Source: Nitrosomonas sp. (GTDB taxonomy: Bacteria; Pseudomonadota; Gammaproteobacteria; Burkholderiales; Nitrosomonadaceae). From it: a DNA stretch of 9,669 nt. Both the position numbers and the translations under genes were made by a program. Positions 1-6,868 of this stretch are shown here, piece by piece (position 1 is the first letter of the stretch; the number at the start of each line of letters is the position of its first letter). The notes beneath the pieces were generated by a model that saw only the letters and a program-made list of their open reading frames with translations, searched no databases and had not been told where the DNA came from. The stretch spans positions 1-9,669 of the forward strand of contig JAJFJI010000348.1 of assembly GCA_021774205.1 (NCBI GenBank), read 5' to 3'.

Positions 1-708
1 CAACAACGCACCTGTATGCGTAAATGGTTCACCATATTGCATGGTGTAGGCATGCGTGAAAAAGAAGTTGCCAGTGGAAGGAACCACTTCATAACCAATT
101 AGCGTATAAAAATGGCCAACCTTTGCAGTAACGCCATTACCGACTGGTAAAAACATTTCCCCATAGACCTGTGGAAATATCAAATTTTTATCATTGGTGG
201 TGTTAAGAACATTCGTATCAAAATTGCGTGCCGATGAAAAACGGGCATCGGTTCCATACATCACATCAGCACGAAAACCAAAACTGATAGTATCCGTGCT
301 TCTGTCTACTTCACGCTCAATGAAACCATAAACCTGATGCAACCTGAAATTATTGGGTTTCTCAGCAAAAGTAACTGGCCCATTGGTTCCATCTGGATCT
401 TTGGGATTACCGGCAAAACCAATTTCAGTAAAACCACCGAACTTAACACCCAGTGATTGCATGAAGCTTGTTTCGTTATAGTTAAAACCCGTCAGGCTCT
501 CAATTAGACCCGTATCAAGGGGCTGTTCTGCTTGATGAGTTTCATGCCCAAAAAGAGGGGCTTTTTCCCCCTCTTTAAGCCCATAACCTTCTTTTTGCCC
601 CGCTTCATGCTTATAACCTTCTTCCGCAAAGACATACGACGAAAAAAGAAATGCGCCGCACAAAGCAAGCGTCATTTTTTTTAGTTTCTTATGATGAGTT
701 AGCAACAC
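1..708 (-). CDS. Outer-membrane beta-barrel porin, BBP2/OmpL-like (partial, C-terminus beyond window)
   Basis: The frame is open from a GTG at 708 to the left edge, giving 236 codons of an incomplete protein. The GTG is preceded by GGAGG five bases upstream. It is preferred over the ATG at 675 because it adds the basic stretch HHKKLKK in front of the hydrophobic core TLALCGAFLFSSYVFA, which together make a normal signal peptide with likely cleavage after VFA. The mature part begins with a charged, Gly-rich stretch in which EGY is repeated. Alternating strand-like segments follow, including EMFLPVGNGVTAKVGHFYT and the segment around residues 205-233 with IGYEVVP, NFFFTHAYTMQYGEP and FTHTG. I recognise these as typical of the putative beta-barrel porin-2 (OmpL-like) family, so the likely role is a passive outer-membrane channel of unknown substrate. 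The family call is from memory of the motifs. The missing C-terminus prevents a strand count. Confidence 0.8.
   Translation of the reverse strand, partial: MLLTHHKKLKKMTLALCGAFLFSSYVFAEEGYKHEAGQKEGYGLKEGEKAPLFGHETHQAEQPLDTGLIESLTGFNYNETSFMQSLGVKFGGFTEIGFAGNPKDPDGTNGPVTFAEKPNNFRLHQVYGFIEREVDRSTDTISFGFRADVMYGTDARFSSARNFDTNVLNTTNDKNLIFPQVYGEMFLPVGNGVTAKVGHFYTLIGYEVVPSTGNFFFTHAYTMQYGEPFTHTGALL
552..576. other. 9-bp perfect hairpin inside the porin coding region
   Basis: AAAGAGGGG at 552-560 is the exact reverse complement of CCCCTCTTT at 568-576, with a 7-nt loop. It lies about 45 codons into the porin reading frame, in the low-complexity stretch after the signal peptide. It is GC-rich at the base of the loop and would form in mRNA of either strand. 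No long U tract follows on the minus strand, so it is not a standard terminator. It may simply reflect the repetitive Lys/Glu/Gly-rich coding. Confidence 0.5.
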
Positions 709-746
709 GTAAACCTCCACTCTTTTGGTAATTTCTTGGAATCATA

Positions 747-774
747 ATCGATGCGTTATCGATGTGTTAACGCA
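747..774. promoter_or_regulatory. 11-bp tandem repeat overlapping a TGCGTTA/TAACGCA dyad upstream of the porin
   Basis: ATCGATGCGTT (747-757) is followed directly by ATCGATGTGTT (758-768), two copies one helical turn apart with one mismatch. The same DNA contains the dyad TGCGTTA (752-758) / TAACGCA (768-774) with a 9-bp centre. A further TTAACGCA lies at 840-847. The block is about 40 to 65 bp upstream of the porin GTG start, so it would sit in the leader or near the promoter. Repeated ATCGAT and TTAACGCA boxes suggest a protein-binding site, but I cannot name a regulator. Confidence 0.35.
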
Positions 775-982
775 CACCTTCCTAAAACTAGTCTGAATGC
801 ACAAGGAAAAAACCTTGTCATACACAGGGTAAAGGTTACTTAACGCATGAACTACATGCAAACGGTTTAGCGCTTTTTACGTCAATTGTTCAGTATTTTA
901 GAAAATGTGTATCTCAAATGAGACAGTCATAGATTCATGTTGCCATTCCTTAATACTTCCAAAAAATAATTGCGCTGCCGAG

Positions 983-1012
983 AATTGCCAGTTAAAACAT
1001 AAATTGGCAATT
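983..1012 (-). other. 8-bp inverted repeat downstream of dnaJ
   Basis: AATTGCCA (983-990) and TGGCAATT (1005-1012) are exact reverse complements separated by 14 nt. On the minus strand the hairpin lies about 100 nt after the dnaJ stop. A T-rich run (ATTATTTTTT) follows only after a further 15 to 20 nt. It may be a transcript 3'-end or stabilising structure for the heat-shock operon, but the loop is long and the U tract too distant for a canonical intrinsic terminator. Confidence 0.3.
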
Positions 1013-1111
1013 AGGTAAAACTAAAGAATATCCATTTCGGCTGTGACTTTAATGATAAAATTAATTTTCAAACAATAGCTTGCATCAACTACTGGACTTC
1101 GAAAAACCAGG

Positions 1112-2230
1112 TCACTCCGAAAAGAATTCACGCGCTTTTTCCATCCATGATTTATGACGCGGACTGTGACGAGAATTATCTTTCTGGCTCAACTCTTCCA
1201 GCTCATGCAGCAATTCCTTCTGACGCGCCGTCAATTTCACCGGGGTTTCAATCGCAACATGGCACAGCAGATCACCATTACTATGGCTACGTACGCCTTT
1301 TATACCTTTTCCGCGCAAACGAAAAATTTTACCGGTCTGGGTTTCCGATGATACTTTTATTTTTGCGTGGCCATCAAGCGTAGGCACTTCTATTTCCCCA
1401 CCAAGCGCAGCAGTACTGAAGCTAATCGGTATTTCACAATGCAGATCATTACCATCGCGCTGAAATACGGAGTGGCTTGCCAGGTGAATAACGACATAAA
1501 GATCACCGGGCGGGCCCCCATTGGCCCCTGCTTCACCTTCACCAGACAATCGGATCCGGTCACCATCATCCACACCAACCGGTATTTTTACCGACAACGT
1601 TTTATGATGTTTGATGCGCCCTGCCCCATTACAGGACGTGCAAGGACTGGAAATAATTTTTCCATTCCCGTGACATTTTGGGCAGGTCTGCTGAATTGAG
1701 AAAAACCCCTGCTGCATTCTTACCTGGCCGTGACCATGGCAGGTTGAACAAGTCTTGGGTGAAGTCCCGGGTTTTGCGCCATCACCGTGACAGGTTTCAC
1801 ATGCTTCCATTGCAGGAATACGAATTTTAGTCTCGGTCCCACGCGCGGCTTGCTCAAGCGTGATTTCCAGGTTATAACGCAAGTCGGCGCCACGATGAAT
1901 GTTTGACCGTCCACCACCACCACTACGTCCACCAAAGATATCACCAAAAATGTCACTAAAAGCATCGCCAAATCCATGGGCACCACCTGCGCCGCCAGAA
2001 CTCGCATCGACACCCGCGTGACCATACTGGTCGTAGGCTGCCCGTTTATTGGAATCAGCTAGAACTTCGTAAGCTTCTTTGGCCTCCTTGAACGACTCTT
2101 CAGACCGGGCATTTCCTGAATTCCGATCCGGATGATGTTTCATCGCCAGCTTTCGGTAGGCTTTTTTTATTTCATTTTCATCGGCATCACGACTCACACC
2201 GAGTACTTCATAATAATCGCGTTTACTCAT
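1112..2230 (-). CDS. dnaJ: Chaperone protein DnaJ (Hsp40)
   Basis: This is a full-length class I J-protein of 372 residues, a normal length for the family. The J domain (about 1-70) carries the HPD motif at 33-35, which stimulates the ATPase of DnaK. A Gly/Phe-rich linker (about 76-112) follows. Four CXXCXGXG zinc-binding repeats are intact, starting at Cys144, Cys161, Cys183 and Cys197. The C-terminal substrate-binding barrels and a short charged tail complete the protein. It acts in the cytoplasm, delivering unfolded clients to DnaK. The ATG at 2230 is preceded by TAGGA about eight bases upstream. It lies 144 bp downstream of dnaK in the same direction and is presumably transcribed from the grpE promoter, with expression relative to dnaK possibly tuned by the hairpin in the spacer. 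No missing key residues were seen. Confidence 0.98.
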   Translation of the reverse strand: MSKRDYYEVLGVSRDADENEIKKAYRKLAMKHHPDRNSGNARSEESFKEAKEAYEVLADSNKRAAYDQYGHAGVDASSGGAGGAHGFGDAFSDIFGDIFGGRSGGGGRSNIHRGADLRYNLEITLEQAARGTETKIRIPAMEACETCHGDGAKPGTSPKTCSTCHGHGQVRMQQGFFSIQQTCPKCHGNGKIISSPCTSCNGAGRIKHHKTLSVKIPVGVDDGDRIRLSGEGEAGANGGPPGDLYVVIHLASHSVFQRDGNDLHCEIPISFSTAALGGEIEVPTLDGHAKIKVSSETQTGKIFRLRGKGIKGVRSHSNGDLLCHVAIETPVKLTARQKELLHELEELSQKDNSRHSPRHKSWMEKAREFFSE

Positions 2231-2304
2231 AGTTATTTCCTACTACCATCACGAAAAAACCCACTTGGCTTGAACGGGATATTCTTAACATTCGCTCATA
2301 CGCC

Positions 2305-2358
2305 AAAACGCAGAGCACTCGGGTAGTTTTCATAAACTTACCACGGTCTCTGCGTTTT
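2305..2358 (-). terminator. Long hairpin in the dnaK-dnaJ spacer (possible partial terminator or processing site)
   Basis: AAAACGCAGAG (2305-2315) and CTCTGCGTTTT (2348-2358) form a perfect 11-bp outer stem. Inside it GGTA (2322-2325) and TACC (2339-2342) can pair to give a second inner helix. The minus-strand transcript meets it 16 nt after the dnaK stop. The A4/T4 ends give it a terminator-like look in both directions, but the U run is short. Because dnaJ follows with no evident promoter of its own, partial termination or mRNA processing that lowers dnaJ output is more likely than full termination. Confidence 0.5.
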
Positions 2359-2374
2359 AGTACAGATCAAAAAA

Positions 2375-4321
2375 TTATTTCTTGCCTTTTACTTCCTCAA
2401 ATTCCGCATCGACTACTTCACCTTCGACCGTTTTTTCACGCTTGTCTTCTGATGATGCTGACCCCTCATCAGCTTGATCTTGCTCCGCTTGTTGCGTCTG
2501 CTCTTCTTGGCTATACATTTTCTCAGCTAGTTTGTGCGAAGCCTCAGTCAGCGCCTGAGTTTTTGCATCAATGGTTTCTTTTTCATTGGTCTTGATAGCC
2601 TCTTCAGCATCTTGCAAGGCAGCTTCAATATTGGACTTTTCATCACCATCCAATTTATCACCATGCTCCGCAAGTGATTTTTTTACTGAATGAATCATGG
2701 CGTCACACTGGTTCCGGCTTGAAACCAGCTCAAATACTTTATGATCTTCCTCGGCATGTGCTTCCGCATCTTTGACCATACGATCGACTTCATCATCTGA
2801 CAAACCAGAACTTGCCTGAATTTTGATTTTATTTTCCTTTCCGGTTGCTTTGTCTTTAGCAGACACATGCAAGATACCATTGGCATCAATATCAAAAGTC
2901 ACTTCAATTTGCGGCATACCGCGTGGCGCTGATGGGATATCCGTCAAATTGAACTGCCCCAGACTTTTATTGCCAGAAGCCATTTCCCGCTCACCCTGCA
3001 TTACATGAATCGTGACCGCGGATTGATTATCATCGGCAGTTGAAAATACCTGATTTGCCTTGGTGGGGATAGTCGTATTTTTCTGTATCAGCTTCGTCAT
3101 CACGCCGCCCAGGGTTTCAATACCCAGCGACAGTGGCGACACATCCAGCAACAAAACATCCTTGACATCACCCTTCAACACGCCACCCTGAATCGCTGCA
3201 CCAACTGCAACGGCTTCATCCGGATTCACATCCTTGCGAGGCTCTTTATTAAAAATTTCCTTAACTTTTTCTTGCGCCATAGGCATGCGCGCCTGCCCAC
3301 CCACCAGAATGACATCATCAATATCCGATGCAGACAGACCGGCATCTTTTAGCGCAACACGACAAGGTTTAACGGTACGTTCGATCAACTCCTCTACCAG
3401 GCTCTCTAACTTGGCACGGGTAATTTTAACGGCCAAATGTTTTGGGCCCGACGCATCTGCCGTAACATAAGGCAGATTAACCTCGGTCTGCTGACTGGAT
3501 GAAAGCTCGATTTTCGCTTTCTCCGCGGCATCCTTCAGCCGCTGCAGTGCAAGCATGTCATTTTTCAGGTCAATGCCGTTATCCTTCTTAAACTCATCAA
3601 CTAGATATTCTATAACACGCAGGTCAAAATCCTCACCACCAAGGAATGTATCGCCATTAGTCGCCAAAACTTCAAATTGATGCTCACCTTCCACTTCAGC
3701 AATTTCAATAATCGAAATATCGAAGGTACCGCCGCCAAGATCATAAACAGCAATTTTGCGGTCCCCTTCTTTTTTATCCATACCAAAAGCCAATGCGGCG
3801 GCAGTCGGCTCATTAATAATTCGCTTCACATCTAGCCCAGCGATCCGACCGGCATCTTTAGTTGCCTGACGTTGCGAATCATTAAAATAAGCTGGCACAG
3901 TAATAACCGCTTCAGTCACCGGCTCACCAAGATAATCCTCTGCGGTTTTTTTCATCTTCTTCAGCACTTGCGCTGAAATTTCGGGTGGCGCAATTTTTTT
4001 ATCACGCACTTCGACCCAAGCATCATTATTGTCCGCTTTTATAATGCTATATGGCACCATCTGGATATCTTTCTGTACCATATCTTCGTCATAGCGTCGA
4101 CCAATCAGGCGTTTTATAGCAAATAATGTATTTTTCGGGTTGGTCACCGCCTGACGTTTCGCGGCAGCACCCACCAAAATCTCATTATCTTCTGTATACG
4201 CAACGATAGAAGGTGTCGTACGTGTGCCCTCAGCATTTTCAATGACTTTGGGTTTGCCGTTTTCCATAACGGAAACACATGAGTTGGTGGTACCTAAATC
4301 GATACCAATAATTTTTGCCAT
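2375..4321 (-). CDS. dnaK: Molecular chaperone DnaK (Hsp70)
   Basis: The 648-residue protein is a complete Hsp70, ten residues longer than the E. coli protein. The nucleotide-binding domain (about 1-385) has the phosphate-1 loop GIDLGTTNSCV near the N-terminus, the phosphate-2 motif VYDLGGGTFD (192-201) with the phosphorylatable Thr199, and an ILVGG adenosine motif around 338-342. The interdomain linker DVLLLDV (388-394) precedes the beta-sandwich substrate-binding domain (about 395-505) and the helical lid. The disordered tail is Gln/Glu/Asp-rich and ends in EEVKGKK, as in proteobacterial DnaK. It binds and releases unfolded peptides in the cytoplasm in an ATP cycle with DnaJ and GrpE, encoded on either side. 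The ATG at 4321 has AAAGGA seven or so bases upstream. The 71-bp spacer from grpE has no terminator, so the two are co-transcribed. Confidence 0.99.
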   Translation of the reverse strand: MAKIIGIDLGTTNSCVSVMENGKPKVIENAEGTRTTPSIVAYTEDNEILVGAAAKRQAVTNPKNTLFAIKRLIGRRYDEDMVQKDIQMVPYSIIKADNNDAWVEVRDKKIAPPEISAQVLKKMKKTAEDYLGEPVTEAVITVPAYFNDSQRQATKDAGRIAGLDVKRIINEPTAAALAFGMDKKEGDRKIAVYDLGGGTFDISIIEIAEVEGEHQFEVLATNGDTFLGGEDFDLRVIEYLVDEFKKDNGIDLKNDMLALQRLKDAAEKAKIELSSSQQTEVNLPYVTADASGPKHLAVKITRAKLESLVEELIERTVKPCRVALKDAGLSASDIDDVILVGGQARMPMAQEKVKEIFNKEPRKDVNPDEAVAVGAAIQGGVLKGDVKDVLLLDVSPLSLGIETLGGVMTKLIQKNTTIPTKANQVFSTADDNQSAVTIHVMQGEREMASGNKSLGQFNLTDIPSAPRGMPQIEVTFDIDANGILHVSAKDKATGKENKIKIQASSGLSDDEVDRMVKDAEAHAEEDHKVFELVSSRNQCDAMIHSVKKSLAEHGDKLDGDEKSNIEAALQDAEEAIKTNEKETIDAKTQALTEASHKLAEKMYSQEEQTQQAEQDQADEGSASSEDKREKTVEGEVVDAEFEEVKGKK

Positions 4322-4397
4322 AATTGGATCCTTTTAAAGATTATTTTTTGTCGAATAACTGATATCTAAAAGTGGTGGTAATTGTCGTAATTTCAAG
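4322..4397 (-). promoter_or_regulatory. grpE-dnaK spacer with a second CTTGAAA (possible weak internal sigma-32 promoter)
   Basis: A perfect sigma-32 -35 element, CTTGAAA, lies on the minus strand at 4397-4391 and overlaps the grpE stop codon. Twelve bases later is CCACCACT, which keeps only part of the CCCCATNT -10 consensus. The spacing is acceptable, so an internal heat-shock start for dnaK-dnaJ is possible but weakly supported. The spacer contains no hairpin that would stop transcription from grpE. Confidence 0.25.
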
Positions 4398-4977
4398 TAT
4401 CTTTTGTTTTTGAAACCGATACCAGCGCCGGACGGATAACGCGGTCATACAACATACAACCTTTTTGCATGACTTGTACCACTGTATTCGGCGCGAGATC
4501 AGAATCTACCGTACATATAGCCTCGTGCTGGTGCGGATCGAATTTCTCCCCCTTGGGATCAATCATTTTGATATTGAATTTATCAAAGACCGTGGCAAGT
4601 TGCTTGTGTGTTAATTCCATGCCATTTTTGAAATTCTCTACCGTTGCATTTTCTACTGTCAGCGCCGCTTCAAGGCTATCCATAACGGCCAGTAGCTCAG
4701 TAGAAAAGTTTTCAATCGCATATTTGTGTGCATTGGCCACGTCTGTTTGGGCACGTTTACGGATATTCTCTGCATCCGCTTTAGCACGCAACCAGGCATC
4801 ATGATGTTCAACAGATTTCAACTCCGTTTCTTTCAATAACCCCTCAAGATCAGGACGCACCTCATCGACTGATTCCATGGCTTTATTTTCTACAGTTTCC
4901 TTTACTTCCGCTGCATTTGCAGCTGAAGTCAGTTCCGGTTGATTAGATTGTGGATTCTGCGGGTCTTGCATCGTCAT
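4393..4977 (-). CDS. grpE: Nucleotide exchange factor GrpE
   Basis: This 194-residue protein has the GrpE layout. A disordered Gln/Asn/Glu-rich N-terminus (1-45) is followed by a long amphipathic helix with the typical RAKADAENIRKRA segment (64-76). The four-helix region contains Gly119 in the NGMELT motif. The C-terminal beta wing includes FDPHQHEA (146-153) and ends with LYDRVIRPALVSVSK. It works as a dimer that makes DnaK release ADP, and the helix length change makes it a thermosensor in E. coli. Two starts compete: ATG at 4977, four bases after AGGAGG, and ATG at 4971, ten bases after it. The first is listed, but the second is equally plausible and would remove only Met-Thr. It is the first gene of grpE-dnaK-dnaJ and sits right behind a sigma-32 promoter. 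Confidence 0.97.
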   Translation of the reverse strand: MTMQDPQNPQSNQPELTSAANAAEVKETVENKAMESVDEVRPDLEGLLKETELKSVEHHDAWLRAKADAENIRKRAQTDVANAHKYAIENFSTELLAVMDSLEAALTVENATVENFKNGMELTHKQLATVFDKFNIKMIDPKGEKFDPHQHEAICTVDSDLAPNTVVQVMQKGCMLYDRVIRPALVSVSKTKDT

Positions 4978-5003
4978 CGTACCTCCTAATTACTATGCGA
5001 CGG

Positions 5004-5031
5004 ATATTGGGATAATTTCTCTGATTTCAAG
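5004..5031 (-). promoter_or_regulatory. Sigma-32 (RpoH) heat-shock promoter for grpE-dnaK-dnaJ
   Basis: On the minus strand a perfect -35 element CTTGAAA (5031-5025) is followed after 13 nt by CCCAATAT (5011-5004), close to the CCCCATNT -10 consensus. Counting the T before the CCC, the spacer is 12. This predicts a transcript starting near 4996 with a leader of about 20 nt carrying the AGGAGG ribosome site of grpE. No CIRCE (TTAGCACTC/GAGTGCTAA) operator is present, so control is probably by sigma-32 rather than HrcA. Confidence 0.8.
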
Positions 5032-5062
5032 CAAAAAAATGAAATTTTATGCAGATACCGGA

Positions 5063-5077
5063 TTAGAAATATTCTAA
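5063..5077. promoter_or_regulatory. TTAGAA-ATA-TTCTAA palindrome upstream of the grpE promoter
   Basis: A 6-bp perfect dyad with a 3-bp centre lies about 30 bp upstream of the sigma-32 -35 element. The position would suit an activator or repressor site, but the sequence is AT-rich and such a dyad can arise by chance. I do not recognise the motif. Confidence 0.2.
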
Positions 5078-5141
5078 CTGGAATGATGCGACATTTCATG
5101 GTTAACAAAGCAACACATTGCCACAGTTTGGTTACAACACG

Positions 5142-5170
5142 AAAAATAGGCGCGAACCGCCCATATTTTT
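5142..5170 (-). terminator. Intrinsic terminator of purB, potentially bidirectional
   Basis: GGCG (5149-5152) pairs with CGCC (5158-5161) around a 5-nt loop. The flanking AAAAATA (5142-5148) can pair with TATTTTT (5164-5170) past a 2-nt bulge. On the minus strand the GC stem is followed at once by TATTTTT, about 28 nt after the purB stop codon. This separates purB transcription from the heat-shock operon. Confidence 0.75.
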
Positions 5171-5197
5171 ACATGAAGAAAATTGTCGCGATTATGG

Positions 5198-6577
5198 CTA
5201 CACTTTAATTCTTTGAGCCAGTTCAGTCGCTTTGCCCGTATAATTCTGCGGGGTCATTTCTAGCAACTGTTTTTTTGCGGTATCTGGAATATCCAGACCG
5301 TTTATGAATTGATGTAATGCTTCTTTGGTGATGCCACCCTTGCCACGCGTTAACGCTTTAAGTTGCTCATAAGGATTGGCGATCCCATAGCGGCGCATCA
5401 AAGTCTGGATCGGTTCAGCCAGAACTTCCCAAGCATTATCCAGATCTTCCATTAATCTTTGCGAGTTAACTTCTAGCTTGTTGATTCCCCTGGCGCAAGA
5501 ATCATAAGCCAATAATGTATGGCCAAGTGCCACGCCCATGTTGCGAAGAACAGTGGAATCGGTCAAATCGCGCTGCCATCTTGATACCGGTAGTTTTTCA
5601 CTCAAGTGTCGTAATAGCGCATTGGCAATACCGAAATTGCCTTCCGAGTTTTCAAAATCTATCGGGTTGACCTTATGCGGCATGGTTGAAGAGCCCACCT
5701 CATTTTCCCTGGTTTTTTGCTTGAAATAACCCAGCGAAATATAGCCCCAAATGTCACGACTAAGATCAAGCAATACGGTATTGATTCGGGCATATGCATC
5801 AAACAATTCAGCAATCGTATCGTGCGGCTCAATCTGAGTTGAATAGGGATTAAATTCCAAGTCAAGTCTTTCAACAAAAAGATGGGCCATTTTCTCCCAA
5901 TCTAGACTTGGATAAGCCGCCATATGGGCGTTATAGTTACCCACCGCTCCATTGATCTTGCCGAGTATAGCAATTGATGCCAACTGTTTATGTCCACGTT
6001 GCAGGCGAAAAACAACATTGGCAACTTCCTTCCCAAGCGTGGTTGGTGTCGCGGGTTGGCCATGAGTACGCGCAAGCATTGGGATATCAGCCAATTGATG
6101 CGCCAATTCAGCCAGACTGGCAATAATTTCTTCTAACGCTGGCAGCATGACTTGATCACGACTGCTTTTCAACATTAGCCCATGGGAAAGATTATTAATA
6201 TCTTCTGACGTGCAGGCAAAATGGATAAACTCTGCGACTTTAGAAACTTCTGCATTTTGCGCTAACTTATCTTTCAACCAATATTCAACCGCTTTGACGT
6301 CGTGATTGGTACGTGCTTCAATGGCTTTGACAGCTTCTCCATCCGTCACTGAAAAATTTGTCACCAGACTATCCAGTTGTGCATGAGTCATCGCCGAAAA
6401 AGGCAAAATTTCAACGATAGCCGGCTCATTACTCAATGCCTTAAACCACTCGACTTCTACCTGTACACGATAGCGAATTAACGCAAACTCACTGAAATAA
6501 AACCTCAATGGCTCAACTTTGCTTTGGTAACGCCCATCAAGGGGAGAAAGTGCAGTAATAGGAGAAAAATTCATCAT
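5198..6577 (-). CDS. purB: Adenylosuccinate lyase
   Basis: The 459-residue protein belongs to the fumarase/aspartase superfamily and matches proteobacterial PurB in length. It cleaves fumarate from SAICAR and from adenylosuccinate, serving two steps of purine nucleotide synthesis in the cytoplasm. Visible motifs are SPLDGRY near the N-terminus, TSED (123-126), THGQPATPTTLGKE (171-184) with the catalytic-type His172, and the flexible signature loop GSSTMPHKVNPIDFENSEGN (295-314) with the Ser296/Ser297 pair. Two adjacent ATGs (6577 and 6574) could start the protein. The ribosome site is weak: AGAGA lies almost touching the first ATG and at better distance from the second. It follows mnmA after a 291-bp gap and is closed by a terminator before grpE. 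No unusual residues are seen. Confidence 0.98.
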   Translation of the reverse strand: MMNFSPITALSPLDGRYQSKVEPLRFYFSEFALIRYRVQVEVEWFKALSNEPAIVEILPFSAMTHAQLDSLVTNFSVTDGEAVKAIEARTNHDVKAVEYWLKDKLAQNAEVSKVAEFIHFACTSEDINNLSHGLMLKSSRDQVMLPALEEIIASLAELAHQLADIPMLARTHGQPATPTTLGKEVANVVFRLQRGHKQLASIAILGKINGAVGNYNAHMAAYPSLDWEKMAHLFVERLDLEFNPYSTQIEPHDTIAELFDAYARINTVLLDLSRDIWGYISLGYFKQKTRENEVGSSTMPHKVNPIDFENSEGNFGIANALLRHLSEKLPVSRWQRDLTDSTVLRNMGVALGHTLLAYDSCARGINKLEVNSQRLMEDLDNAWEVLAEPIQTLMRRYGIANPYEQLKALTRGKGGITKEALHQFINGLDIPDTAKKQLLEMTPQNYTGKATELAQRIKV

Positions 6578-6868
6578 GTCTCTAGTCTTTGCGAGGCACG
6601 CATTTTAACATGACGCTTCCCATCGATTGCGTCAAATATTTTTAATAAAAAACTAGCGCACTCATATGATTCCCTGACATTGATCGACATAGCGTTTGGC
6701 TACGCGACAGGCTATCTGTCGCTGCGTTTTCCAGAAATTTAAATGACGCAAACGTTATGCAGATCTGGCCAATTTAGCGGGTTAGTCGCCACAGCAACCA
6801 GCTCTCAGAGAAACTACATCAGCGGGCTACTCCAGATTGAATGTTTGGAACAAGCACAAGTGCATCTT
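6578..6868. other. 291-bp non-coding gap between mnmA and purB with dyads
   Basis: No reading frame here resembles a protein. In E. coli this position holds hflD, but I find no remnant of it. Near the purB start is the dyad TGACGC (6611-6616) / GCGTCA (6629-6634). In the middle is a strong hairpin (6704-6722). Toward mnmA is a direct repeat, AGCGGG(T/C)TA, at 6776 and 6821, within a region bounded by ATCTGG (6763-6768) and CCAGAT (6832-6837). The purB promoter must lie here or upstream of nudJ. I could not identify convincing -35/-10 boxes. Confidence 0.5.
6704..6722. repeat. Perfect 7-bp hairpin GCGACAG/CTGTCGC
   Basis: GCGACAG (6704-6710) and CTGTCGC (6716-6722) pair around the loop GCTAT, and the stem can extend by a C-G pair past one bulged T. 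It is GC-rich in an AT-rich surrounding and lies about 146 nt after the mnmA stop. On the minus strand no T tract follows, so it is not an obvious terminator. The compact GC-rich form resembles dispersed REP-like palindromes, but only one copy is present in the window. Confidence 0.45.

Larger units (their letters stand above)
709..1111. other. 403-bp non-coding region between dnaJ and the porin gene
   Basis: I see no credible gene here on either strand. The stretch holds the dnaJ 3' trailer and the porin promoter/leader. Structures visible include an 8-bp inverted repeat (983-1012), TCTCA-AA-TGAGA at 912-923, GCATG/CATGC at 845-859, ACAAGG/CCTTGT with an A6 loop at 801-818, and the TTAACGCA-box cluster at 747-774 and 840-847. 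No sigma-70 or sigma-54 promoter convinces me. The nearest sigma-70 candidates on the minus strand have a fair -35 (TTGACG or TTGCAT) but poor -10 hexamers. Confidence 0.6.

Noticed and set aside
801..818. ACAAGG-A6-CCTTGT hairpin as a terminator for dnaJ
   Set aside because: The stem is six pairs, it lies 300 bp from the dnaJ stop and no T tract follows outside the stem. Kept only as a note in the intergenic description.
975..1000. Possible sigma-54 promoter on the minus strand (CTGGCAATTCTCGGCA)
   Set aside because: The GG and GC dinucleotides are not at the required 10-bp spacing and the TTGC box is missing.
1147..1699. Several plus-strand ORFs opposite dnaJ
   Set aside because: They are antisense shadows of the intact dnaJ gene with no independent support.
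2240..2275. GGG followed by a T6 tract before dnaJ as a terminator
   Set aside because: Only three base pairs (CCC/GGG) can form with a long loop, too weak for an intrinsic terminator.
6578..6868. Degraded hflD gene in the mnmA-purB gap
   Set aside because: Scanning the minus-strand frames shows frequent stops and nothing resembling HflD. The gap is also less than half the gene's length.
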